Assembly: GCF_012979235.1 (NCBI RefSeq)
Contig: NZ_JAATWC010000001.1
Span: 315,001-379,000, forward strand
Source: Dissulfurirhabdus thermomarina
GTDB lineage: Bacteria > Desulfobacterota > Dissulfuribacteria > Dissulfuribacterales > Dissulfurirhabdaceae
Direction: 5' to 3'
Length of the DNA: 64,000 nt
Shown: positions 34,398 through 43,406 of the stretch, piece by piece
How the letters are laid out: every line of letters begins with the position of its first letter
How positions within the stretch are numbered: the stretch's first letter is position 1
The notes under the pieces: generated by a model
Told to the model about the DNA's origin: nothing
The model's database searches: none
What the model saw: the letters and a program-made list of their open reading frames with translations, nothing else
Position numbers and translations under genes: made by a program

Positions 34398-34813
34398 AGC
34401 GACCGGGGCGGCGGGCGCGCTTGGCCGCCGTTCTCCTTGCCTTCGGGGGCTTGGCCGGGGCCGGATGCCTGCGCCCGGCCGTCTTCGTCTACAAGGAGAT
34501 CCCGGGGGTGGCGGGGGGCTGCGAGGGGTTCATCGCCCTCGGGGCCAGGCGCCCGGCGGTCATCCGGGAGGCCCTCTGCGCCGATCTTCCCCGGATCTTC
34601 GACGCCGCGCGGTTCACGGAAGGCCAGCGCCGCGAGGTGATGACAGCCGCCTGCGATCCCGGATCGACGCCGGCGGCCTTCCACAGGCTCTACACCGCGC
34701 TCCCGGCACCGCGCCGGGCGGCCCTGGTGCGCGCCCTCGCGGCCCGGGGCTATTCCTTCGACCCGGAGACGTGCGCCGGGGCCGCCGGGCTCGGCGGCTG
34801 GTGGGGTCCGTGA
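34379..34813 (+). CDS. Hypothetical exported protein, possibly a lipoprotein
   Basis: A reading frame of about 144 residues with an N-terminal signal-like segment (RRARLAAVLLAFGGLAGAGC). The lipobox is imperfect. The mature part carries four more cysteines (GGCEG, EALCAD, TAACDPG, PETCAG). I recognise no family. The TTG start at 34379 overlaps the SAP-domain gene and has only a weak ribosome site, so start and even reality are uncertain. Steady third-position GC favours coding. Confidence 0.5.
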   Translation: MSKVLLKRPGRRARLAAVLLAFGGLAGAGCLRPAVFVYKEIPGVAGGCEGFIALGARRPAVIREALCADLPRIFDAARFTEGQRREVMTAACDPGSTPAAFHRLYTALPAPRRAALVRALAARGYSFDPETCAGAAGLGGWWGP

Positions 34814-34828
34814 CCGGCGCGGGGGTCC

Positions 34829-35920
34829 TCAGACGTTGAACCGGAAGTGCATGACGTCCCCGTCCTGCACCACGTAGTCCTTCCCCTCCAGGCGCCACTT
34901 CCCCGCGTCCTTGGCCCCCTGTTCCCCGCCGCAGGCCACGAAGTCTTCGTAGGCGACCACCTCCGCCCGGATGAAGCCCTTCTCGAAGTCGGAGTGGATG
35001 ACACCGGCGGCCTCGGGGGCGGTGGCTCCCACGCGTACCGTCCACGCCCGGACCTCCTTCGGCCCGGCGGTGAAGAAGACCTGGAGGCCGAGGAGGCGGT
35101 AGCCGGCCCGGACCACGCGGTCGAGGCCGGGGGCATCGAGGCCGAGGTCGGCGAGGAACTCCTGCCGCTCGTCGTCGGCGAGCTGGGCGATCTCCGCCTC
35201 GATCCGGGCGCAGACCGGGACCACCTCGGCCCCCTCCCGGGCCGCCAGCTCCCGCACGCGGTCGAGGTGCGGGTTGTCCTGGAACCCGTCCTCCGAGACG
35301 TTGGCGATGTAGAGGGTGGGCTTGAGGGTGAGGAGGTGGAGGTCGCGGAGCGTCGCTAGGTCGTCCCCGCCGAGGCCGAGGGCGCGGAGCGGCATGCCCT
35401 GGTCCAGGTGGCCGCGAACGCGCTCGAGGAGTGCCAGCCGCCGCCGGGCGGCCTTGTCGCCGGTCTTGGCCGCCTTCTCCGCCCGGCGCAGGGCCTTCTC
35501 CACCGTCTCGAGGTCCGCCAGGGCGAGCTCCGTGTGGATCACCTCGATGTCGCGGACGGGGTCCACCGACCCCGCCACGTGGACCACGTCCGGGTCCTCG
35601 AAGCACCGGACCACGTGGGCGATGGCGTCGGTCTCGCGGATGTTGGCCAGGAACTGGTTGCCGAGGCCCTCCCCCTTGGAGGCTCCGGCCACGAGACCGG
35701 CGATGTCCACGAACCGGAGGGTCGTCGGGACCACCCGGGCCGGGCGGACGATCTCGGCCAGCCGGTCCAGGCGCGGGTCCGGGACGGGGACCACGCCCAC
35801 GTTGGGATCGATGGTGCAGAAGGGGTAGTTCTCGGCGGCGATGGCGGCCCGGGTGAGGGCGTTGAAGAGGGTGGACTTGCCCACGTTGGGAAGTCCGACG
35901 ATGCCGCATTGAAATCCCAT
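34829..35920 (-). CDS. ychF: Redox-regulated ATPase YchF (Obg-like)
   Basis: A 363-residue ribosome-associated P-loop protein. [17 protein letters not shown] is the P-loop, [18 protein letters not shown] switch I, and [22 protein letters not shown] the G3 region. The C-terminal TGS domain is [17 protein letters not shown]...DVMHFRFNV. Length and ends match the family. It uses ATP in preference to GTP. The promoter lies about 45 nt upstream; no strong ribosome site is seen. Confidence 0.96.
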   Translation of the reverse strand: MGFQCGIVGLPNVGKSTLFNALTRAAIAAENYPFCTIDPNVGVVPVPDPRLDRLAEIVRPARVVPTTLRFVDIAGLVAGASKGEGLGNQFLANIRETDAIAHVVRCFEDPDVVHVAGSVDPVRDIEVIHTELALADLETVEKALRRAEKAAKTGDKAARRRLALLERVRGHLDQGMPLRALGLGGDDLATLRDLHLLTLKPTLYIANVSEDGFQDNPHLDRVRELAAREGAEVVPVCARIEAEIAQLADDERQEFLADLGLDAPGLDRVVRAGYRLLGLQVFFTAGPKEVRAWTVRVGATAPEAAGVIHSDFEKGFIRAEVVAYEDFVACGGEQGAKDAGKWRLEGKDYVVQDGDVMHFRFNV

Positions 35921-35964
35921 GGTGTCGTCCGTCGGTTGAAATGGGCGCCCGTTGGGGCGGCGCC

Positions 35965-35992
35965 ATTAAACCACATTCCGGCGGGAGGGCAA
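35965..35992 (-). promoter_or_regulatory. Predicted ychF promoter
   Basis: TTGCCC (35992-35987), 16-nt spacer, TTTAAT (35970-35965). The transcript would begin with or near a small stem-loop, ATGG-GCGCC/GGCGC-CAT, between 35966 and 35941. Confidence 0.5.
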
Positions 35993-36051
35993 GGCGGCGG
36001 GGCCCTCGTGCCGCGGGCGGGCGTCTCCGGGCGGCGATCCTCGCGGCGGCG

Positions 36052-37698
36052 TCAGGAGTTGGACTCGGCGGCCTCGGCGAGCCGTTCCCCGGGGGTGACC
36101 CGGAGGATCTGGCCCACCCGGAGCTGGGTGGTCTCAAGGTTGTTCAGCTTCTGGAGGGCCTGGGTGGTGGTGTTGAACCTGCGGGCGATGAGCCAGAGGG
36201 AATCCCCCCGGCGGACCCGGTAGGTGCCGTCCGGGCGGAGGCTTGCCCGCGCGATCCGGCGGGCGGGCCGGCGGGCCACGGTCCCCCGGAGTGGGATCCT
36301 CAGGCGCTGGCCCACCCGGATGAGGTGGCGCCGGCGGATGTTGTTGGCCCGCACGATGGCGGAGACGCGGGTCCGGTAGCGCTGGGCGATGGTGGAGAGG
36401 GTCTCGCCCGGGCGGACCCGGTGGTAGGCGTAGGCGCGCTTGGGCGGCGTATAACGCGGGATCTGGTCGATCCTGGCCAGGAGCACGCTCCCGGTCCCGG
36501 GCGGGACCTTGAGCTTGTACGGGGCGGCCGGCGTCACCTCGTAGCGGAGCTCCGGGTTGAGGCGGTAGAGGTCCTCGGCCGCTACGCCCAGCTCCCGGGC
36601 CACCGACGAGAGCTTGACCTGCTTCTCTATGGGGACCACCTCGTAGGGGGACGGGGGATCGGGGGCGCCCAGGTCGAAGCCGTACTTGTCCGGATCCTTC
36701 AGGATGTGCAGGGCGGCGAGGAACCGGGGCACGTAGCGGGCCGTCTCCCGGGGCAGGCGGTAGTAGAGGTCCCAGAAGTTGTCGAGGTAGTTGATCTTCT
36801 GGTGGCGGATCACCCGGAGGACGGTCCCCTCGCCGCAGTTGTAGGCGGCGAGTACCGTGGTCCAGTCGCCGAAGATCTGGTGCAGGGCCTTGAGGTACTT
36901 GATGGCGGCCTGGGTGGACTTTTCCGGGTCCAGGCGTTCGTCCACCCAGAGGTCGCGCTTCAAGCCGAACTTGTAGCCGGTGGAGGGGATGAACTGCCAG
37001 AGCCCGAGGGCGCGGGCCCGCGAGAGGGCGCGCACCTTGAAGCCGCTCTCGATGAGCGGCAGCCAGGAGAGCTCCTCCGGGAGCCCCGCCTCCCGGAGGG
37101 CCGCGGCGATCATCGGCCGGTACTTCCCGGAGCGGCGGTACGATTCCAGGAAGAAGCGGCGGTCCGGGCCCTGGAACCGGCGGATCTCCGTCTCCACGTC
37201 CTTGTTGAGGACCAGGGGGATCTCCTTGTAGTTTCCCTTGACCGCCGTGGCACGGGAGGCGTAGATCTCGAGGATGCGCTTCGAGATCATGAAGCGCAGG
37301 TCCTCCTTCTGCTGGACGAGCTTGGGATCGCTGTCCGGGTCGACCTTCAGGATCTCCTGGTAGGCCTGGTCCAGGGCCTCCATGGCCCCGTCCACGTTCC
37401 CCTCCTTCCAGTAGGCCTGGGCGGTCTCGCAGAGGTCCAGGGCGGAGTCGATGCAGTCCTGGACGAACCCGTCCTGGGCCTCATCCGGGGTCTGGGTGTC
37501 GTCCGGGGCCTGGGCCTCGTCGCCGGCGTTCACGCCGCCGTAGCTCTCTTCCAAGACGGCCACCGAGGCGAGGGTCTCACCCTCGGGTCCGACGATGGCC
37601 GACTCGGTGGCGGGGCTGCAGGCCGCCACGAGGCACGGGAGGCACGAGAGCAAGAAGAGGGAAAAGAGGGCCGGCGTGGGTCTCGGGGATTTCAACAT
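36052..37698 (-). CDS. mltD: MltD-like membrane-bound lytic transglycosylase with LysM repeats
   Basis: A 548-residue lipoprotein (lipobox LVAAC). An acidic repeat (DEAQ/DDTQ/DEAQ, residues about 63-80) and a helical stretch precede the SLT domain (about 175-320), with catalytic Glu in PLIESGFK, ALGLWQFIPSTG and AAYNCGEG. Two clear LysM domains follow, YHRVRPGETLSTIAQRY and YRVRRGDSLWLIARRF, plus a degenerate one (VVPIEKQVKLSSVARELG). It cleaves peptidoglycan at the inner face of the outer membrane. The upstream promoter is strong. Confidence 0.92.
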   Translation of the reverse strand: MLKSPRPTPALFSLFLLSCLPCLVAACSPATESAIVGPEGETLASVAVLEESYGGVNAGDEAQAPDDTQTPDEAQDGFVQDCIDSALDLCETAQAYWKEGNVDGAMEALDQAYQEILKVDPDSDPKLVQQKEDLRFMISKRILEIYASRATAVKGNYKEIPLVLNKDVETEIRRFQGPDRRFFLESYRRSGKYRPMIAAALREAGLPEELSWLPLIESGFKVRALSRARALGLWQFIPSTGYKFGLKRDLWVDERLDPEKSTQAAIKYLKALHQIFGDWTTVLAAYNCGEGTVLRVIRHQKINYLDNFWDLYYRLPRETARYVPRFLAALHILKDPDKYGFDLGAPDPPSPYEVVPIEKQVKLSSVARELGVAAEDLYRLNPELRYEVTPAAPYKLKVPPGTGSVLLARIDQIPRYTPPKRAYAYHRVRPGETLSTIAQRYRTRVSAIVRANNIRRRHLIRVGQRLRIPLRGTVARRPARRIARASLRPDGTYRVRRGDSLWLIARRFNTTTQALQKLNNLETTQLRVGQILRVTPGERLAEAAESNS

Positions 37699-37747
37699 GG
37701 ATCTCCGGTGGGCCGCCCTCCGCCGGGCTGGCGGAGAGGTCCCGCTC

Positions 37748-37776
37748 TCTCTAGCAGGGTGCCCGGGCCTTGTCAA
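37748..37776 (-). promoter_or_regulatory. Predicted promoter of the MltD-like gene
   Basis: TTGACA (37776-37771), 17-nt spacer, TAGAGA (37753-37748). A start near 37741 leaves a 43-nt leader. Confidence 0.6.
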
Positions 37777-37974
37777 GGCACCCTTCTTATCGGATCGGCG
37801 TCTCCGCGGCATGAAAACCGGCCGGGAGGGCCGTGCGCCGCGGCCCGGGACTCAACGAACTGCGAGAACCGTACCAGCGGGGCCGCGCGGCCCGCGGCCG
37901 CCGGCAGGGTATGGAAAACCCCGGCCGCCGTGTATGATGGGAGGCGGTGGGCCGCCGACGGGCCGACCCAAGGT

Positions 37975-38005
37975 GTCAATCTTTCACGAAGGCGTCAATT
38001 TTTCA
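37975..38005 (+). repeat. Direct repeat upstream of hflK
   Basis: GTCAATCTTTCA (37975-37986) and GTCAATTTTTCA (37994-38005) match at 11 of 12 positions with a 19-bp period, 27-57 nt before the hflK ATG. It may be a regulator half-site pair. The rest of the 330-bp gap from 37699 holds the divergent MltD promoter and a TATGAT at 37933 with no partner. Confidence 0.5.
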
Positions 38006-38031
38006 TCCATCGGCAAGGGAGGAGAGACGGC

Positions 38032-39009
38032 ATGCAACCCCAAGACATCTCCCAGTTCGAGGTCCGGGTCCCCAAGCTGCCCGGGCGGGCCCTCCTGGGG
38101 CTCCTGCTGGCGGCGGTGGCCGCCCTGGTGCTCTGGAACACGTGGTACACGGTGGCCCCGGAGGAGGTCGGGGTGGTGCTCCGGTTCGGGCGGTTCGTCC
38201 GCCAGGAGGCGCCCGGGCTCCACTTCAAGCTGCCGGCGCCCGTGGAGCGGGTCTACAAGGTGCCGGTCCAGCGCCAGCTCCGGGAGAACTTCGGCTTCCG
38301 GACCGGGGAACTGGCCCGCCGCATGGGACGCCTCGGGGGGCAGCTCGAGGCCGAGTCGCTCATGCTCACCGGGGACCTCAACGTGGCCGTGGTGGAATGG
38401 ACCACCCAGTACCGGGTGGCCGACGCCTACAAGTACCTCTTCAAGGTGGCGGACATCCAGACCACCTTCCGGGACATGAACGAGGCGGTCATGCGGGCCG
38501 TGGTGGGGGACCGGACGGTGAACGAGGTCCTCACCGTGGGCCGCCAGGAGGTGGCCGACATGGCGATCCAGAAGCTCCAGGCCCTCTGCGACGAGTACGA
38601 GACCGGCATCGTGGTGGACCAGATCGTGCTCCAGGACGTGAACCCGCCCGACCCGGTCAAGCCCTCCTTCAACGAGGTCAACCAGGCCCAGCAGGAGAAG
38701 GAAAAGCTCATCAACGACGCCATGGCCGCCTACAACCGGGCCATCCCCCGGGCGCGCGGGGAGGCCCTCCGGACCGTGCAGCAGGCCGAGGGCTACGCCG
38801 CCGACCGCGTCAACCGGGCCAAGGGTGACGCCAAGCGCTTCGAGGCCGTCCTGGCCGCCTACCGCCGGGCGCCCAACGTGACCCGGCGCCGGCTCTACCT
38901 CGAGACCATGGCGGAGATATTCCCGCGGGCCAGCCGCAAGGTGATCCTCGACGAGAAGGCCCGCAACCTGCTGCCGCTCCTGTCCCTCGACGGGGAGGTG
39001 AAGAAATGA
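38032..39009 (+). CDS. hflK: FtsH protease activity modulator HflK
   Basis: A 325-residue SPFH-family membrane protein: one N-terminal membrane segment (about 20-38), the band-7 domain (VAPEEVGVVLRFGRFV, APGLHFKLPAPVE), and a C-terminal coiled-coil with ARGEALRTVQQAEGYAADRV. It forms the HflKC cage around FtsH. The stop overlaps the hflC ATG (ATGA). AAGGGAGGAGA precedes the start. Confidence 0.95.
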   Translation: MQPQDISQFEVRVPKLPGRALLGLLLAAVAALVLWNTWYTVAPEEVGVVLRFGRFVRQEAPGLHFKLPAPVERVYKVPVQRQLRENFGFRTGELARRMGRLGGQLEAESLMLTGDLNVAVVEWTTQYRVADAYKYLFKVADIQTTFRDMNEAVMRAVVGDRTVNEVLTVGRQEVADMAIQKLQALCDEYETGIVVDQIVLQDVNPPDPVKPSFNEVNQAQQEKEKLINDAMAAYNRAIPRARGEALRTVQQAEGYAADRVNRAKGDAKRFEAVLAAYRRAPNVTRRRLYLETMAEIFPRASRKVILDEKARNLLPLLSLDGEVKK

Positions 39010-39941
39010 AACAGTTCTCCCTCGGCCTGCTCCTGCTCGTCCTGCTCCTCGCCGTCTCCGTGGTGGGCGGCGCCTTCTACCTCGTCAACGAGGCCGAGCA
39101 GGTGGTGATCACCCAGTTCGGAAAGCCCGTGGGCCGTCCCATCACGGAGCCGGGGCTCCACGTGAAGCTCCCCTTCATCCAGACGGCCAACTACTTCGAC
39201 AAGCGGTTTCTCGCCTGGGACGGCGAGCCCAACCAGGTCCCCACCCGCGACAAGCGTTACATCTGGGTGGACACCTACGCCCGGTGGCGCATCACCGATC
39301 CCCTCAAGTTCCTCCAGCGCCTCCGTGACATCCGGGGGGCCCAGTCGCGGCTGGCGGGGATCCTGAACGGCGAGACCCGGAACACCATCGCCAAGCACGA
39401 CCTCATCGAGCTGGTCCGAAGCACCAACCGGACCCCGGCGGCCGACGACGTCCACGCCAGCGGGGCCCAGGAGACCTTCGGCCAGATCCGGTTCGGCCGC
39501 GAGAAGCTCAGCGCCGAGGTCCTGGCGGCCGCGGCCCAGCGTACCTCCGACCTCGGGATCGAGATCCTGGACTTCCGCTTCAAGCGCATCAACTACGTGG
39601 AGGAGGTCCAGCGCGAGGTCTACGCCCGGATGATCTCCGAGCGCAAGCGCATCGCCGAGCGCTACCGGTCGGAGGGGGCGGGCGAGGCCGCGCGGATCGC
39701 CGGCGAGAAGGAGCGGGAGCTCAAGCGCATCACCTCCGATGCCTACCGGAAGGCCCAGGAGATCAAGGGAAAGGCCGACGCCGAGGCGGCCGACGTCTAC
39801 GCCGCCGCCTACAAGCGGGATCCGGACTTCTACCGCTTCGTGAAGACCCTCGAGACCTACCAGTCCACCGTGGACAAGGACACGGTGCTGGTGCTCACCA
39901 CGGACGGCGAGCTGTTCCGTTACCTCAAGCAGGTGCGGTAG
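39006..39941 (+). CDS. hflC: Protease modulator HflC
   Basis: A 311-residue SPFH partner of HflK with one N-terminal membrane segment (LLLLVLLLAVSVVGGAFY). NEAEQVVITQFGKPVG and EPGLHVKLPFIQ are band-7 motifs; ERKRIAERYRSEGAGEA starts the coiled coil and the C-terminus ends TTDGELFRYLKQ. Translationally coupled to hflK. Confidence 0.96.
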   Translation: MKQFSLGLLLLVLLLAVSVVGGAFYLVNEAEQVVITQFGKPVGRPITEPGLHVKLPFIQTANYFDKRFLAWDGEPNQVPTRDKRYIWVDTYARWRITDPLKFLQRLRDIRGAQSRLAGILNGETRNTIAKHDLIELVRSTNRTPAADDVHASGAQETFGQIRFGREKLSAEVLAAAAQRTSDLGIEILDFRFKRINYVEEVQREVYARMISERKRIAERYRSEGAGEAARIAGEKERELKRITSDAYRKAQEIKGKADAEAADVYAAAYKRDPDFYRFVKTLETYQSTVDKDTVLVLTTDGELFRYLKQVR

Positions 39942-39961
39942 GGCCCGCCGCCGCCCGCCGG

Positions 39962-40708
39962 TCAGCCGGCGGGCATGGCCCGGGCCAGCATCTCCTCGCA
40001 GGCGGCCCGGATGTCCGCCATGAGCCCGGCCTCGGCGAAGCTCGTGAAGCGGCCCGCCTCCCCCACCACCAGGTGGTCGAGGACCCGGATGTCGAGGAGG
40101 CGGGCGGCGAGGTAGAGGTTGCGCGTCAGCCGGATGTCCTCCGGTGAGGGGTCGGTGTTCCCGGAGGGGTGGTTGTGGGCGAAGACCAGGGCGGCGGCGT
40201 GGCGGGCCAGCGCCGCCTTCACCACCTCTCGGGGGTAGACGGCGCTGGCGGTGAGCGTCCCCTCGAAGAGGGTCTCGACGCCGAGGATGGCGTGGCGGGC
40301 GTCGAGGAAGAGGGCGAGGAAGCGCTCCCGCTTCCGGTCCGCCAGGGCATGGCCGAGGTAGGCCGCGACGTCCGCCGCCGCGTGGACGTAGGTCTTCCCC
40401 TCGATGCGGCGCTCGAGGAACTTGCGGGCCACGGCGTGGACGAAGCGGAGGGCGAAGACGTTCTTCGGACCCACGCCCGGGACCCGGCGGAGCTCCTCCG
40501 GGGCGGCCTCCAGGACCGCCGGCAGGGAGCCGAAGCGGGCCAGGGCGGCCCGTGCCCGGTCCTTGCAGTCCTGGCGCGGGGTGCCGAAGCCGAAGAGGAC
40601 CTCGAGGATCTCGGCGTCGGTGAAGGCGCCGAGGCCGTTTTCGAGGAACCGCTCCCGGAGCCGCTCCCGGTGCCCGGCGCCTCGCCGCTGCCAGTCTTTC
40701 TTGTCCAT
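39962..40708 (-). CDS. radC: RadC family JAMM-domain protein
   Basis: A 248-residue protein: N-terminal UPF0758 helical part with a helix-hairpin-helix (LRRVPGVGPKNVFALRF) and a C-terminal MPN/JAMM domain with FAHNHPSGNTDPSPED, whose His-X-His and Asp are metal ligands. Once called a DNA repair protein; its activity is unproven. It diverges from hypF across 78 bp. Confidence 0.92.
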   Translation of the reverse strand: MDKKDWQRRGAGHRERLRERFLENGLGAFTDAEILEVLFGFGTPRQDCKDRARAALARFGSLPAVLEAAPEELRRVPGVGPKNVFALRFVHAVARKFLERRIEGKTYVHAAADVAAYLGHALADRKRERFLALFLDARHAILGVETLFEGTLTASAVYPREVVKAALARHAAALVFAHNHPSGNTDPSPEDIRLTRNLYLAARLLDIRVLDHLVVGEAGRFTSFAEAGLMADIRAACEEMLARAMPAG

Positions 40709-40729
40709 CCGGGGATCCCTCCCGGCCCG

Positions 40730-40738
40730 TGATATAAT
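40730..40738 (+). promoter_or_regulatory. Predicted extended -10 promoter of the hyp operon
   Basis: TGATATAAT is a perfect extended -10 (TGn-TATAAT). No good -35 is visible, as is common for this class. A start near 40745 gives a 42-nt leader to hypF. Confidence 0.55.
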
Positions 40739-40786
40739 GGGAGAACGGGCCGGGTTCAAGGGCGGCGCCCGGGGCAGGGGTGACGG

Positions 40787-43120
40787 ATGTTCGAGTGGAC
40801 GGGCAGCGGCGACGGTGCGGTGGAGGCCTGGCGGATCGAGGTGACGGGCACCGTCCAGGGCGTGGGTTTTCGCCCTTGTGTCTTCCGGGAGGCGGTCCGG
40901 CTCGGGCTCTCGGGCACCGTGGCCAACATCCCCGGGGGGGTGGAGATCCGGGTGGAGGGGCCCCGCCGGGCCCTGGAGGCCTTCTGCCGGAGGCTCCGGG
41001 AGGCGCCGCCCCCGCTGGCCCGGATCCGGTCCCTCACCGTCCGCCCGGAGGCGCCGGGGCGGGCGGGCACCGGGTTCCGGATCCTCTCCAGCCGGGAGGA
41101 CCGTTCGGCGGCGGCCGCCCCGGTCGCCCCGGATGTCGCCACCTGCGGGGCCTGCCGGGCCGAGCTCTTCGACCCCGCCGACCGGCGCCACCGCTATCCC
41201 TTCCTGAATTGCACCGACTGCGGGCCCCGCTACACCATCGTGGAGTCGGTCCCCTACGACCGGCCCCGCACCACCATGAAGGGCTTTGCCATGTGCGACG
41301 CGTGCGAGGCGGAGTACCGCGATCCGGCCAACCGCCGCTTCCACGCCCAGCCCAACGCCTGTCCTCGTTGCGGGCCCCGCCTCGCCCTCCTCGACGCCGG
41401 CGGCCGCCCCGTGGCGGCGGATCCCCTCCGCGAGGCGGCCGAGCGGCTGGCCCGGGGGGAGGTCGTGGCGGTCAAGGGCCTGGGCGGCGTGCACCTGGCC
41501 GTGGACGCGGCCGCCGAGGCGGCGGTGGCCCGGCTCCGGGCCCGGAAGGGGCGCCCATCGAAGCCCCTCGCCCTCATGGCGCGGGACCTCGCGACGGCCC
41601 GGCGGCTCGGGGATGTGGGGGCGGCCGAGGCTGCGCTCCTCGAGGGGGCCCGCCGGCCCATCGTCCTCCTCCTTCGCCGGCCCGGGGCCCCCGTGGCCCC
41701 GAACGTGGCCCCGGGCGTCCACGAGCTCGGGGTCATGCTCCCCTACACCCCCCTCCACCACCTCCTCTTCGCCGAGCCGGCCTGCCCGCCCGTCCTGGTC
41801 ATGACCAGCGGGAACCGGAGCGGGTCATCGCTGTGCGCCGGGAACGACGAGGCCCTGGAACGCCTGGCGGGCATCGCCGACGCCTTCCTGCTCCACGACC
41901 GGCCCATCGCGGCCCGTACCGACGACTCGGTGGTCCGGGTGGCGGCCGGGGCCGAGCGGGTCCTCCGCCGCGCCCGGGGCTACGTCCCGGAGCCCGTGGC
42001 CCTGCCCCGGGCGCTCCCGGCGGTCTTCGGCGCGGGGGCGGCCCTCAAGAACACCTTCTGCCTGGTCCGGGGGGCGGAGGCCGTCCCCGGTCCCCACGTG
42101 GGGGACCTGGAGGACGCCGAGACCTTCGCCTTCTACCAGGAGGCGGCGGCGCACCTTTCGGCGCTCCTCCGGCTGGAGCCCGAGGCGGCGGCCTGCGACC
42201 TCCACCCCGACTACCTCAGCACCCGGTATGCCCGGGGGCTGGGGGTCCCGGTCCTCCCGGTCCAGCACCACCACGCCCACGCCGTGGCGGTGATGGCAGA
42301 GCACGGCCTCGAGGGCCCGGTGCTCGCCGTGGTCTTCGACGGGGCCGGCCTCGGGCCGGACGGCACCATCTGGGGCGGCGAGTTCCTGCTGGCCCGCCCG
42401 GCGGGCTTTCGGCGGCTGGGGAGCCTCCGGTCCTTTCCGCTCCCCGGCGGCGACGCCGCGGCCCGGGAGCCTTGGCGGCCGGCCCTGGCACTCCTCCGGG
42501 CCGCCGGGCGGGCGGGCGGCGACCCGGACCGGCCGCCGGGCGTCCTCCGCCAGATCCCGGCCGGGTCCCGGGCGGCGGTGCTCCGGATGATGGAGCTCGG
42601 CCTCCAGGCGCCGGCCACCACCAGCGCGGGGCGCCTTTTCGACGGGGTCGCCGCCCTCCTGGGGCTTCGCGCCCGGCTCGACTACGAGGGCCAGGCCGCC
42701 ATGGAACTCGAGGCCCTGGCCCACCGCGCGGCCGCCGCCGGGGAGCGGCCGGCGGCCTACCCGGTGGCCCTCCGCCGCGGCGCCGGCGGCTGGCGGCTCG
42801 ACTTCCGCCCCGCGGTGCGCGGGGTGCTCCGGGACATCGGCCGGGGGGCGCCGCCGGAGGTCGCCGCCCTCGCCTTCCACCGGTGGCTTTCGGCCGCCAC
42901 GGCGGCGCTCTGCCGGCGGCTCGCCCGCGAGACGGGGGCGGGCGAGGTGGTCCTCGGCGGCGGGTGCTTCCAGAACCGGCTCCTCCTCGAGGACGTGGTG
43001 GAACGGTTGACGGCCGCGGGGCTTCGCGTCTACGCTGGAGAGCGCGTGCCCGCCGGCGACGGCGGCCTCGCCCTCGGCCAGGCGGCGGCCGCGGGCTTCC
43101 GGCTGCAGGGCGGCGCCTGA
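40787..43120 (+). CDS. hypF: Carbamoyltransferase HypF
   Basis: A 777-residue enzyme making the carbamoyl group that becomes the CN ligands of NiFe hydrogenases. Order: acylphosphatase domain (GTVQGVGFRPCVF), twin zinc fingers (CGACRAEL...CTDCGPRY and CDACEAEY...CPRCGPRL), a YrdC-like domain (VVAVKGLGGVHLAVDA, LMTSGNRSG-like), and the Kae1-like domain (HHHAHAVAVMAEH, FDGAGLGPDGTIWGGEF). First gene of the hyp operon; 25 nt separate it from hypC. Confidence 0.96.
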   Translation: MFEWTGSGDGAVEAWRIEVTGTVQGVGFRPCVFREAVRLGLSGTVANIPGGVEIRVEGPRRALEAFCRRLREAPPPLARIRSLTVRPEAPGRAGTGFRILSSREDRSAAAAPVAPDVATCGACRAELFDPADRRHRYPFLNCTDCGPRYTIVESVPYDRPRTTMKGFAMCDACEAEYRDPANRRFHAQPNACPRCGPRLALLDAGGRPVAADPLREAAERLARGEVVAVKGLGGVHLAVDAAAEAAVARLRARKGRPSKPLALMARDLATARRLGDVGAAEAALLEGARRPIVLLLRRPGAPVAPNVAPGVHELGVMLPYTPLHHLLFAEPACPPVLVMTSGNRSGSSLCAGNDEALERLAGIADAFLLHDRPIAARTDDSVVRVAAGAERVLRRARGYVPEPVALPRALPAVFGAGAALKNTFCLVRGAEAVPGPHVGDLEDAETFAFYQEAAAHLSALLRLEPEAAACDLHPDYLSTRYARGLGVPVLPVQHHHAHAVAVMAEHGLEGPVLAVVFDGAGLGPDGTIWGGEFLLARPAGFRRLGSLRSFPLPGGDAAAREPWRPALALLRAAGRAGGDPDRPPGVLRQIPAGSRAAVLRMMELGLQAPATTSAGRLFDGVAALLGLRARLDYEGQAAMELEALAHRAAAAGERPAAYPVALRRGAGGWRLDFRPAVRGVLRDIGRGAPPEVAALAFHRWLSAATAALCRRLARETGAGEVVLGGGCFQNRLLLEDVVERLTAAGLRVYAGERVPAGDGGLALGQAAAAGFRLQGGA

Positions 43121-43145
43121 GGGCCGCACCGGGAGCGGCGAAACC

Positions 43146-43406
43146 ATGTGCCTGGCCATACCCATGAAGGTCCTCGAGCTGGAGACCCCGGAGGGCGGGG
43201 AGGGGCTCCTGCCCCCGGTGGCCGTGGTGGACGCCGATGGGATCCGCCGCCGGGTGCGCCTCGACGTGGTGGACCGGGTGCCCGAGGTGGGGGAGTTCGT
43301 CATCGTGCACGCCGGGTTCGCCATCCACACCCTCGCCCCCGGGGAGGCCGAGGCGAACCTCGAGCTCCTCCGCCAGATGGCCCGGGCCGTGGCCGGGGAG
43401 GGCTAG
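43146..43406 (+). CDS. hypC: Hydrogenase maturation chaperone HypC
   Basis: An 86-residue chaperone with the family start MCLAIPMKVLEL; Cys2 binds the iron cofactor and the hydrogenase precursor. LDVVDRVPEVGEFVIVHAGF is the OB-fold core. It ends directly before the hypD GTG. Confidence 0.96.
   Translation: MCLAIPMKVLELETPEGGEGLLPPVAVVDADGIRRRVRLDVVDRVPEVGEFVIVHAGFAIHTLAPGEAEANLELLRQMARAVAGEG

Noticed and set aside
37520-37560. Possible tandem repeat in the MltD-like gene (Asp/Glu-Thr/Ala-Gln units)
   Set aside because: Only three short degenerate units; a normal low-complexity linker of an envelope protein.
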